Origin: Albibacterium sp035514885
GTDB lineage: Bacteria; Bacteroidota; Bacteroidia; Sphingobacteriales; Sphingobacteriaceae
Length of the DNA stretch: 64,000 nucleotides
Direction of reading: 5' to 3'
Assembly (NCBI RefSeq): GCF_035514885.1
Contig: NZ_DATJCH010000013.1
Coordinates: 1-64,000 of the forward strand
The notes beneath the pieces were generated by a model, which saw only the letters and a list, made by a program, of their open reading frames with translations, had not been told where the DNA came from and did no database searches. Position numbers and translations under genes: made by a program. Each line of letters opens with the position of its first letter. Within the stretch, counting starts at the first letter, position 1. Of the stretch, positions 18,941 to 26,722 are shown one piece after another.

Positions 18941-19732
18941 ATGACAGATATTCACGTACCGACAATGGCAGAGCTAGCAGCTAAAGGTGAAGCTCCAGAT
19001 ATTCTATTCTGGGTAGGCTGCATGGGAAGTTATGATGAACGTGCGCAGCGAATTACAAAAGATCTATGTAAAATTTTACATCATGTTGGACTAAAATATG
19101 CCATATTGGGTAAAGAAGAGAGCTGCACAGGCGATCCCGCAAAACGTGCTGGCAACGAATTCCTATTCCAAATGCAGGCAATGACCAATATTATGACACT
19201 AGATAGCTATCAAATCAAAAAGATAGTTACCGCATGTCCGCATTGCTTCAACACTATAAAAAACGAATACCCAGCATTAGGCGGCAACTATACTATCATC
19301 CATCATACTCAGCTAATACAAGACCTAATTGACGAAGGAAAATTAAAAGGAGAAGGTGGAGAATCCTTCAAAGGAAAGAAAATCACCTATCACGACCCTT
19401 GCTATTTGGGCAGAGCAAACGGCGTTTATGAAGCTCCTCGAAAAGCTTTGGAAGCCCTAGATGCTGATTTAACTGAGATGAGACATTGCAAAAGCAATGG
19501 ATTATGTTGCGGAGCTGGCGGTGGACAAATGTTTAAAGAGCCTGAAAGAGGTAAGAAAGATATTAATGTCGCCAGAATGGAGGAGGTAATAGAGACCGGT
19601 GCTAAAGTAGTAGCTTCTTCTTGTCCATTCTGCATGACGATGTTACGCGATGGAGTTAAGCACTTCGATAAAGAACAAGAAATTGACGTATTAGATATTG
19701 CTGAAATAACTGCACGTGCAAATGGTCTATAG
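18941..19732 (+). CDS. CCG-domain Fe-S protein (HdrB/GlcF-like)
   Basis: 263 residues with two cysteine-rich CCG domains: the first around CMGSYDERAQR...SCTGDPAKR...CPHCFNT, the second around DPCYLGRANG, LCCGAGGGQMF and SCPFCMTML. In heterodisulfide reductase HdrB these motifs bind noncubane 4Fe-4S clusters. Soluble, without signal peptide. It follows the membrane Fe-S subunit and almost certainly forms a complex with it. It could use a disulfide, lactate/glycolate-type substrate or quinone; the sequence does not decide. The next gene is convergent. Confidence 0.84.
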   Translation: MTDIHVPTMAELAAKGEAPDILFWVGCMGSYDERAQRITKDLCKILHHVGLKYAILGKEESCTGDPAKRAGNEFLFQMQAMTNIMTLDSYQIKKIVTACPHCFNTIKNEYPALGGNYTIIHHTQLIQDLIDEGKLKGEGGESFKGKKITYHDPCYLGRANGVYEAPRKALEALDADLTEMRHCKSNGLCCGAGGGQMFKEPERGKKDINVARMEEVIETGAKVVASSCPFCMTMLRDGVKHFDKEQEIDVLDIAEITARANGL

Positions 19733-19766
19733 ATCTTTGCACATGCAATTATTCACATAATGATGT

Positions 19767-20270
19767 TTAATTTAAAATAGTGATTTCTACCCTGCGGTTT
19801 TTCTGACGTCCCTCTGGCGTACTATTCGTATCAACCGGTTTCTCTAGTCCGTAGCCTTGCGTAGCTATACGGCTTTCGGAAATACCAGCAGACACCAAGA
19901 ATACCTTTACAGAGGTTGCGCGCTTATCCGACAACCATTTATTATATTCAGCAGTTCCTGTTGCATCCGTATGTCCGTCTACTTGGATATTAGCAGCTGG
20001 ATGATCTTTAACCACTTCTACAAATTCTAATAAAGCTGTTTTAGCTTCATCAGTTAAATAGGAAGAATTAATGGGAAACAATACATCCGATGCAAAAGTC
20101 ATCATTAGTCCACGATCGGTTTCCGTAACATTACTCGGTTTGGTAGTATTTCCTGTTTGCCCTGTATAAGAAATAACAGCTGGGTTCTTAATATCCATTT
20201 TCTTCATCTTACAAGAAAACAAGAATAAAGAACTTGCAATACAGGCAATAAATAAGGTAGATTTATTCAT
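19767..20270 (-). CDS. OmpA-family lipoprotein
   Basis: 167 residues. Signal peptide with a lipobox ending LFLFSC (Cys20). Residues about 55-167 form an OmpA C-terminal domain: VDGHTDATGTAEYN contains the Asp that binds diaminopimelate, and the closing RQKNRRVEI the Arg. It should tether the outer membrane to peptidoglycan. It lies downstream of icd on the same strand but is separated from it by a strong terminator, so it has its own promoter. Confidence 0.88.
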   Translation of the reverse strand: MNKSTLFIACIASSLFLFSCKMKKMDIKNPAVISYTGQTGNTTKPSNVTETDRGLMMTFASDVLFPINSSYLTDEAKTALLEFVEVVKDHPAANIQVDGHTDATGTAEYNKWLSDKRATSVKVFLVSAGISESRIATQGYGLEKPVDTNSTPEGRQKNRRVEITILN

Positions 20271-20345
20271 TTGAATTTAGTTTTAATATATCCGGTTTTA
20301 AGTTAGCCAATTTTTTTAAAAACAGAATAGAATTTAGTGTCAAAT

Positions 20346-20378
20346 AAAAAAGCTTCGGTAAAACACCGAAGCTTTTTT
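20346..20378 (-). terminator. Rho-independent terminator downstream of icd
   Basis: A 14-bp perfect stem (20346-20359 with 20365-20378) and a 5-nt loop. The core is AAGCTTCGGT / ACCGAAGCTT, flanked by A and T runs on both sides, so it can work in both directions. It lies 22 bp past the icd stop codon and upstream of the OmpA-like gene. Confidence 0.9.
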
Positions 20379-20399
20379 ATATTTAATATAGCTATAAAA

Positions 20400-21632
20400 T
20401 TACTTACTTAATTTGGCTCTTAAGTTTTCATCAATTGCTGCTAAGAAATCTTCAGTATTTAAATACTGATCTTTAGAAACCTTGTTTCCATGAATACAAA
20501 CAGCTAAATCTTTTGTCATTTTGCCACTTTCAACAGTTTCAATACAAACTGCTTCTAATGTATCAGCAAAATCAATCAACGCTTGATTATCATCTAATTT
20601 ACCACGGAAAGCCAAACCACGTGTCCATGCAAAGATTGAAGCAATTGGATTTGTAGAAGTAGGATTACCTTTTTGATGTTCGCGGTAATGACGTGTAACT
20701 GTGCCATGTGCTGCTTCAGCCTCCATTGTTTTACCATCTGGAGTAATTAAAGTCGAAGTCATTAATCCTAGTGATCCAAAACCTTGAGCAACAGTATCAG
20801 ACTGCACATCACCATCATAGTTCTTACAAGCCCAAACAAAATTACCATGCCATTTCAAGGCAGAAGCAACCATATCATCAATCAAACGGTGCTCATAGGT
20901 AATTCCAGCAGCATCAAACTCCGTTTTAAATTCATTTTCATAAACCTCCTGGAAAATATCTTTAAAACGTCCGTCATATTTCTTTAAGATCGTATTTTTT
21001 GTTGAAAGGTATAAAGGCCATTTCTTATTCAATGCTTGATTAAAGCAAGCACGAGCAAAACCAAATATACTCTCATCCGTATTATACATAGCCAAAGCAA
21101 CTCCATCTCCTTTAAAGTTAAACACTTCAAATTCTTGAACATTGCCATCTTCGCCTTCAAATTTCATTGTTAATTTACCCTTGCCTTTGGTTACAAAATC
21201 AGTAGCGCGGTATTGATCTCCGAATGCATGACGTCCAATACAAATTGGAGCAGTCCAGTTAGGTACCAGACGAGGAATATTATTTATAACAATTGGTTCG
21301 CGGAAAACAGTTCCATCCAAGATATTACGGATTGTGCCATTGGGAGAACGCCACATTTGCTTTAAACCAAACTCCTCAACACGAGCTTCATCAGGAGTAA
21401 TGGTAGCACATTTAATTCCTACACCATGTTCTTTAATTGCATTAGCAGCATCTATCGTTACTTGGTCATCCGTAGCATCACGGTGTTCCATTCCCAGATC
21501 GAAATATTTGATATCTATATCCAGGTACGATAAAATAAGTTTGTCTTTAATGAATTTCCAAATGATACGAGTCATCTCGTCACCATCAAGCTCCACAACT
21601 GGGTTTGCTACTTTGATTTTTTGTATCGACAT
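20400..21632 (-). CDS. icd: NADP-dependent isocitrate dehydrogenase
   Basis: 410 residues, of the eukaryote-like homodimeric NADP-IDH subfamily rather than the E. coli type. SPNGTIRNILDGTVFREPI is the isocitrate/phosphate-binding region; DGDEMTRIIWKFIK at the N-terminus and GTVTRHYREHQKG in the coenzyme region are typical. It oxidatively decarboxylates isocitrate to 2-oxoglutarate in the TCA cycle and makes NADPH. Monocistronic: terminator at 20346-20378 and a likely promoter at 21667-21693. Confidence 0.97.
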   Translation of the reverse strand: MSIQKIKVANPVVELDGDEMTRIIWKFIKDKLILSYLDIDIKYFDLGMEHRDATDDQVTIDAANAIKEHGVGIKCATITPDEARVEEFGLKQMWRSPNGTIRNILDGTVFREPIVINNIPRLVPNWTAPICIGRHAFGDQYRATDFVTKGKGKLTMKFEGEDGNVQEFEVFNFKGDGVALAMYNTDESIFGFARACFNQALNKKWPLYLSTKNTILKKYDGRFKDIFQEVYENEFKTEFDAAGITYEHRLIDDMVASALKWHGNFVWACKNYDGDVQSDTVAQGFGSLGLMTSTLITPDGKTMEAEAAHGTVTRHYREHQKGNPTSTNPIASIFAWTRGLAFRGKLDDNQALIDFADTLEAVCIETVESGKMTKDLAVCIHGNKVSKDQYLNTEDFLAAIDENLRAKLSK

Positions 21633-21666
21633 ATTTTAAAATTATTGACTTGTTTTTCAAAAGTCC

Positions 21667-21693
21667 CAAATATACGATTTTAAACCAATTCAA
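21667..21693 (-). promoter_or_regulatory. Likely promoter of icd
   Basis: On the minus strand TATATTTG (21674-21667) matches the Bacteroidetes -7 element TAnnTTTG, with a TTG at 21693-21691, a spacing of 16 bp, slightly short of the usual 17-20. It lies about 35 bp before the icd start codon. Confidence 0.45.
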
Positions 21694-21774
21694 TATAAGA
21701 TATCTACCTGATTATTTGAATATATACAGAAACAATTGATGTGTATGCCTGTTATTTAGAAAAAAGAAACTACC

Positions 21775-22173
21775 ATGACAAAGCAAAGAAAACAGAGCAA
21801 TAACATTGATAATGAAAACAGATTCAATGAAGGAAAAGAGGATTCTGCACAAGATTTAAAATACAATGCAGAGGAGGATAGTTATGAACTTGACGTGGAA
21901 GGTGATGACGATGATGAATATATTCACGACAATCCTTACGATACTGCAGCAGAAGATGGCGATGATATGGATTCTGATTGGGATGAAGCTAATCTAAACG
22001 TTGGCGATGAGTATGAGGAGTTAAATGAAGAAGAGGAAGTAGAAAAATTAGGAATGCATATAGATAAAGGGCAGATTGTAGAACTCGATCCTCTTGACGA
22101 AAAATTAGCAGAAACGCCAGAAGATAAACGCAGCGATTTAGACGAAGAAGGTTATCCTAAAAATGACTCTTAA
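21775..22173 (+). CDS. Very acidic small protein, function unknown
   Basis: 132 residues, hydrophilic throughout. Asp and Glu dominate the middle (for example VEGDDDDEY and LNEEEEVEKLG). No signal peptide, membrane helix, cysteine or recognised motif, so it is probably disordered and cytoplasmic. The C-terminal half (KGQIVELDPLDEKLAETPEDK) has a more regular, conserved look. It starts about 140 bp from icd on the opposite strand and ends inside a long hairpin shared with the convergent PAQR gene. It is a real gene by its intact frame and its terminator, but I cannot assign a function. Confidence 0.65.
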   Translation: MTKQRKQSNNIDNENRFNEGKEDSAQDLKYNAEEDSYELDVEGDDDDEYIHDNPYDTAAEDGDDMDSDWDEANLNVGDEYEELNEEEEVEKLGMHIDKGQIVELDPLDEKLAETPEDKRSDLDEEGYPKNDS

Positions 22174-22213
22174 CATTTTAATATTAGCTATGCTTACATT
22201 AAAATGTTAAGAG
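22167..22213. terminator. Bidirectional hairpin covering both convergent stop codons
   Basis: CTCTTAACATTTTAAT (22167-22182) and its exact reverse complement (22198-22213) form a 16-bp stem with a 15-nt loop. The TAA of the acidic protein gene (22171-22173) lies in one arm and the stop of the PAQR gene (22199-22201) in the other. Probably serves both transcripts. Confidence 0.75.
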
Positions 22214-22831
22214 GATTGCAACATAATGACAGATAGCGGCACTAAGTACAAAAAAATGCCATATTGCGTGATTATAAGGATATTTCTCCCATAAATAAAA
22301 GATCGTGCCTATTAAATATAGTCCGCCTCCTATGAAAATCATAATAAGGATTGGCAAAGGAATATTAATAAAGAAAAGACGTCCACCAACAAATAAAATC
22401 AAGCCCATCGCTATATAAATCATGGTAGATATCAAATTCCAGCGCCCAGTAAAGAAAATCTTAAAAACAATTCCAAATGCCGTTAATCCCCACAAAACCG
22501 ACAATAATGTAATACCAAAGCTATTATTTAAAAAGATCAGCAAGAATGGAGTATAGGTGCCGGCTATCAGGAAGTAAATACTAATATGATCCATAATTTC
22601 TAATGCCCGCTTTACCTGATGATTTTGAAATCCATGATAAAGGGTTGAAAATGTAAAGAGTTGTAAAAAGCAAAAGCCATAAATAGCAGCTCCAATAATG
22701 TGAGTCATACTTTCACTTTTTATAGCTAAACCTATTAGTATAGGGATTGCTACAATTCCAAAAATGATTCCGAACCCATGAATAATACTATTTATTAATT
22801 CTCGTCTTATATTAAAATCGTGATCTGACAT
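22199..22831 (-). CDS. HlyIII/PAQR family membrane protein (YqfA-like)
   Basis: 210 residues with seven membrane helices. The family's metal-binding residues are visible: FSTLYHGF (Ser-x3-His) near 62, MDHISIYFLIAGTYTPF (Asp) near 80, and NHAIWHFFVL (His-x3-His) near 187. Bacterial members were named after haemolysin III of Bacillus cereus, but most have no proven lytic activity; PAQR proteins may be zinc-dependent hydrolases. It lies next to the nos cluster with a 42-bp gap and is probably unrelated to it. Confidence 0.88.
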   Translation of the reverse strand: MSDHDFNIRRELINSIIHGFGIIFGIVAIPILIGLAIKSESMTHIIGAAIYGFCFLQLFTFSTLYHGFQNHQVKRALEIMDHISIYFLIAGTYTPFLLIFLNNSFGITLLSVLWGLTAFGIVFKIFFTGRWNLISTMIYIAMGLILFVGGRLFFINIPLPILIMIFIGGGLYLIGTIFYLWEKYPYNHAIWHFFVLSAAICHYVAILLTF

Positions 22832-22873
22832 TTCATTAAATCTTTATTTATTTTCAGGATTGTGGCTCTAGCA

Positions 22874-23641
22874 TTACAAATCCTTCCGGTAAAACTTGTT
22901 CAAGGATAAAAAAAGTGGCACAGCAATCCATAATAGCATAACAAACGTAGCTACCAACATTCCCCAACTACCACCAAATATTAATTTAAAAACAGCACTG
23001 GAGGCTCCCATTAATGCAGAAATATCCATTTTTAAAAGAATAAGAATACGAGCCAAATCGATCGGGTTTAGTACACTAAAACCAACAAGGATATTTTCTA
23101 GTGGATAGTCCATAAGCTGAAATAATAGAAACAGAACAATCCCATCAAATACCACTGTAAAATAGAACCAGAGTAGAATAGAAGTTCCGATACCTCTAGC
23201 TTTGTCTTTGGTATAAACACAGGCCAGTAATGCAATTGCAACAAATATTATGGATAAAAGCGTACCCATTAACAACATGGTCCATCCTGTAGCGGTATTC
23301 GAAAAAATCAAGATGGGTATACCGCATCCTAAAAGGAAAGCCAATACTAGAGAAAGTGAAAGTCCGGAAAAAATACTTATCCAGAGCGTTTTCCTTTTAA
23401 TTGGCTGAGCAGCTAAAAACTCAATAAATTCAGCAGAATTGTAAATGTATATAGCAGAAAAAACCATGCTTATTAACGGAATAACGATGAGATTAACTGT
23501 AAGTATACTTGCCATACTTTTTTCAGGACTATCTTCCATTAGAAACAATCCCATAGAAAAAACAAACAGGAAGATCGTATAGGCCACAACTATTTTATTT
23601 CTTAAAATATCCAGAACGACATGTTTTATAACCTTATTCAT
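22874..23641 (-). CDS. nosY: NosY-like ABC transporter permease
   Basis: 255 residues, six hydrophobic helices (about 12-30, 38-62, 85-115, 125-150, 155-180, 230-250), an ABC-2 type permease. With NosF and NosD it forms the NosDFY complex that supports assembly of the CuZ centre of nitrous oxide reductase in the periplasm. Its start overlaps the end of nosF by 8 bp, and it is the last gene of the nosZLDFY run on the minus strand. The assignment rests mostly on position; the sequence fits. Confidence 0.85.
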   Translation of the reverse strand: MNKVIKHVVLDILRNKIVVAYTIFLFVFSMGLFLMEDSPEKSMASILTVNLIVIPLISMVFSAIYIYNSAEFIEFLAAQPIKRKTLWISIFSGLSLSLVLAFLLGCGIPILIFSNTATGWTMLLMGTLLSIIFVAIALLACVYTKDKARGIGTSILLWFYFTVVFDGIVLFLLFQLMDYPLENILVGFSVLNPIDLARILILLKMDISALMGASSAVFKLIFGGSWGMLVATFVMLLWIAVPLFLSLNKFYRKDL

Positions 23642-24353
23642 ATTCCAACTCCTCTCTCATTATTTGTGCAATGGCATCTGTCAGTCTTAGTTTTCCGGTA
23701 TCTATCTTCAACTGTTTCAGAGATTTATTCAAAACAATCTTACCTTCTTGCATATATATAATCTGATTCACAATTTCATCTAGTTCATTTAGATTATGGG
23801 AAGTTATTAGAATTAGCTTTCCATTCTCCTTTTCCTTAAGAATTTTGTCTTTTAATATTTCTGATGATAAAGGATCTAATCCGGCTGTTGGCTCATCCAA
23901 AATGAGTGTATGCGGATTAAAAAGAAAAGCTAATTGTGCACTTACTTTTTGTCTTGTTCCACCAGAAAGATCTCCCATTTTCTTATCCAATATCTCATCC
24001 AATCGAAATGAATTGTAAAGATCTTCGTCATAAATTTGTACATGTTTAAACCTAATATCCTTTATCATATTGAATATTTGACCCACAGAAAGGTTTTCAG
24101 GATACCTGCCGAGCTGAGGCATATAACCGATACTATCACGATACATCCATTGACCACTAATAGACTTCCCTTGTACTAAAATTTCTCCATCATCTGGAAT
24201 AACCATCCCTAATATACTCTTTATCAAGGTTGTTTTACCACAACCATTTGGGCCGATTAAAGCGATAACCTGTCCAGACTTTAGATCTAGACTGATATTC
24301 TTTAAAACATTAAATTTTCCAAAGCGCTTTTTCAGATTTGAAATTTGTATCAT
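23634..24353 (-). CDS. nosF: NosF-like ABC transporter ATP-binding protein
   Basis: About 239 residues from the ATG at 24353; a GTG at 24362 would add three codons. Walker A is GPNGCGKTT, the signature LSGGTRQKVSAQ and Walker B LILDEPTAGLDP. It is the ATPase of the NosDFY maturation complex for nitrous oxide reductase. It begins 9 bp after the nosD stop and overlaps nosY by 8 bp, showing tight co-expression. Confidence 0.9.
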   Translation of the reverse strand: MIQISNLKKRFGKFNVLKNISLDLKSGQVIALIGPNGCGKTTLIKSILGMVIPDDGEILVQGKSISGQWMYRDSIGYMPQLGRYPENLSVGQIFNMIKDIRFKHVQIYDEDLYNSFRLDEILDKKMGDLSGGTRQKVSAQLAFLFNPHTLILDEPTAGLDPLSSEILKDKILKEKENGKLILITSHNLNELDEIVNQIIYMQEGKIVLNKSLKQLKIDTGKLRLTDAIAQIMREELEYE

Positions 24354-24362
24354 AATAAACAC

Positions 24363-25628
24363 TTATTTATGTGCATGATTAATTTTCTTTATTTGTGGAT
24401 TCCCATCCAAGACATCTACTGGTGTTAATGAAGGAAGAACGCTTTCTGCCTTATCCATCAATTTAACAAGAAAGCTACGGAATAGCATAAGTGCACCTGG
24501 ATTTCTCTGTATAATAATGGAATAAAAACTTACCGGATGATATGGAATATCACCAGATCCATCCCTGTTCAGATCATAACCTTCATATTTGTCCCAATAG
24601 TTAGAATCAAACTTATTGCTTGCGAGCCTTCCATTCGTTGAAACATCAAATGTGTTTCCCATAAAGTTATTCCCAACAATGTTCATATCGCTTGCACTTG
24701 ATTGCAACTGTATTGCCCAACCATTTTTAATGAATTGATTGTTTGCCATTTGAATCCTGTTTGTGCTTTCTGCAAAAATCGCTGTTGTGTTTCGTTCAAA
24801 ACGGTTATCTTCAATTATACTATCATTTATTTCCTTCAATAAAATGCCATAAGCCGCATTCCCCCAATTCTCAGAAAATATATTTTGTCGCATAACAACC
24901 CTATTCGAATACATAACCGCGACTCCTGCACCATTTTTTGAAAGCCGATTATGTGTGTAGGTATTATCGTGAGAAAACATAAAATGAAGACCGTAACGTT
25001 TATTACCGATGCTTTTATTATCCTTAATAATGGAATGGGTTACGAATTCCAAATAGATTCCATCCCGATGACCAGAAATCGTGTTATTGACAATCCGCAT
25101 ATTAGAAGTTTTCCAACAATGGATGCCGTTGGCAAATTTCATTCCTTTCCTACCACCGGATAGTATCTCGTTGCCAATCAATGTTCCATTTGGAGATTCC
25201 ATGCTGTGAATAGCAAAAAAATTATCCTTGAACCGATTACTCTTTACTGTAACGTTTCTTGATTTTGAAATCTTTAAAGCTGAGATATCGAGATAGCTTG
25301 AGCTTCCGGAGTTTCTAAATTCAATACCCTCTATCACTACATTATCACTTTCGACCGTAACAATCTGATGAGCACTCTGTCCATCTATTACCGGGAAATT
25401 TTGACCCTTCAAAAAAATAGCTTTTGTAATGGTGATATCATGTTCCTTATAAATACCAGGCTTTATCATCACCGTATCACCCGATCGAGCGAGATTAACA
25501 GCTTCTTTAATTGTTTTAATCTTCCCTTCCGGATTCACCACCCATGTTTTAGCTAAAAGACCTGATGCTGAAAAAGTAAAAAGCAGTAACAGTATGTATC
25601 TGCCTAATTTTTTAGATATTCTTCCCAT
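24363..25628 (-). CDS. nosD: NosD, periplasmic beta-helix copper-processing protein
   Basis: 421 residues with a signal peptide (about 1-26, LLLLFTFSASGLLAKTW). The body is a right-handed parallel beta-helix of CASH repeats (for example NVVIEGIEFRNSGSSSYLDI and NDSIIEDNRFERNTTAIF) from about 60 to 345. NosD works with NosFY in delivering sulfur or copper to NosZ. Its start overlaps the end of the nosL fusion by 25 bp. The C-terminal YHPVSFYSIIIQRNPGALML is typical of NosD. Confidence 0.92.
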   Translation of the reverse strand: MGRISKKLGRYILLLLFTFSASGLLAKTWVVNPEGKIKTIKEAVNLARSGDTVMIKPGIYKEHDITITKAIFLKGQNFPVIDGQSAHQIVTVESDNVVIEGIEFRNSGSSSYLDISALKISKSRNVTVKSNRFKDNFFAIHSMESPNGTLIGNEILSGGRKGMKFANGIHCWKTSNMRIVNNTISGHRDGIYLEFVTHSIIKDNKSIGNKRYGLHFMFSHDNTYTHNRLSKNGAGVAVMYSNRVVMRQNIFSENWGNAAYGILLKEINDSIIEDNRFERNTTAIFAESTNRIQMANNQFIKNGWAIQLQSSASDMNIVGNNFMGNTFDVSTNGRLASNKFDSNYWDKYEGYDLNRDGSGDIPYHPVSFYSIIIQRNPGALMLFRSFLVKLMDKAESVLPSLTPVDVLDGNPQIKKINHAHK

Positions 25629-26647
25629 GTTACCTCCTTTCCAGAAAATTGCGTTTGGTAAGTCTCCAGACTGTCTTTTGAACCAAATGCAACTGTATTT
25701 GAACCCATCGGACTATTTACTCGATCGGCTTGGAAAAGATAACTTTTGGACGCTTCGATTAAATTTTCCTCAATAGAAAAATCGACGAAATAAATAGCAC
25801 CAATTTCATTTGTATCTATTTCACCATCCTTTAAAAAAGCTTTAATGCAATGGAGGTCATCAAACTTAAAAACCTTCCCTTTTTTAGTTACAATTTCTGC
25901 CCCGAAACGACTATCACTAATCGTCATTTTACAAAAATCACAATTGTCACTTTCAAAGTGTATGGGTTTAGGACCAGAGCTGCAGCCAATAAAAACAATC
26001 TGTATCATCAAAATTAAAGCTGCTGTTCTCTTAGCGCACAACATGCACTTAAAAAATGGTTTCTGATTTCTTAATTCGAAGATTAGACAACCTAAGAGCG
26101 CTAAACCTATTAAAAGCATAACCCATCCACCGATAGCAGGAAAAGAATAGGCGCCAAAGTTCAGCAATTGCTTAAACCCAATCAATGGTGGCTGATAGGC
26201 TTGTCCCGGAACCTTTATAGCAGCTGTAGGGTCCAGATTGTGACCATACTCATATTCCCAATTATAAAAATCAACCATTGCCAGGATTGCAAATAGAAAG
26301 AAAGCAAGAGCCCATATATAGAACAATTTCTTTTTTCTTGCTTTAGCAGTTATGAATCCAAAAATGGCAAAAAAACCAAAGATATAGGGAAGAACTGTGA
26401 ATTCTACAAAATCATCTTTATGCAAGGTACGCATACCTATATAATGGTTCAGACCATTAATAATTTCGACATCACCTGCCAGTTTATTAGCATGTATTTG
26501 CATTTCTAAGCCTTCAGGATATTGTGGAGCATCAAGTTGTATTCTCCAGATTGGCACAAAAATCACAATGATTAAAGCTATCCCACATAAGATAGAAATG
26601 ATCTGGGTAATCATTGAAATTTGTGTTTGGCCACTTTCATCTTTCAT
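25604..26647 (-). CDS. nosL: Fused nos membrane protein and NosL-type copper chaperone
   Basis: 347 residues in two parts. Residues 1-200 form a polytopic membrane protein (helices about 12-33, 85-100, 107-126, 168-190) with a conserved loop QLDAPQYPEGLEMQIHANKL. Residues 202-347 are a complete NosL: Met202 starts a lipoprotein-like signal (LILMIQIVFIGC, Cys222) and is followed by the copper-binding CDFCKM at 236-241. In other Bacteroidetes these are, to my knowledge, usually separate adjacent genes. NosL carries Cu(I) for NosZ maturation. In the fusion the former lipobox is an internal membrane helix unless a second start or cleavage releases NosL. Confidence 0.82.
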   Translation of the reverse strand: MKDESGQTQISMITQIISILCGIALIIVIFVPIWRIQLDAPQYPEGLEMQIHANKLAGDVEIINGLNHYIGMRTLHKDDFVEFTVLPYIFGFFAIFGFITAKARKKKLFYIWALAFFLFAILAMVDFYNWEYEYGHNLDPTAAIKVPGQAYQPPLIGFKQLLNFGAYSFPAIGGWVMLLIGLALLGCLIFELRNQKPFFKCMLCAKRTAALILMIQIVFIGCSSGPKPIHFESDNCDFCKMTISDSRFGAEIVTKKGKVFKFDDLHCIKAFLKDGEIDTNEIGAIYFVDFSIEENLIEASKSYLFQADRVNSPMGSNTVAFGSKDSLETYQTQFSGKEVTWEEYLKN

Positions 26648-26670
26648 GATATTGGGCTTTATTTTTGGAA

Positions 26671-26706
26671 GTAATAAACCTCTCCTAAAACAAAGAGGTT
26701 TATTAC
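26671..26706 (-). terminator. Hairpin after nosZ, possible attenuator
   Basis: GTAATAAACCTCT (26671-26683) pairs perfectly with 26694-26706, a 13-bp stem with a 10-nt loop, between the nosZ stop and the nosL-fusion start. No long U tract follows on the minus strand, so it may reduce read-through or protect the nosZ 3' end, giving more NosZ than maturation factors. Confidence 0.6.
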
Positions 26707-26722
26707 ATAAACGGATTTAATT

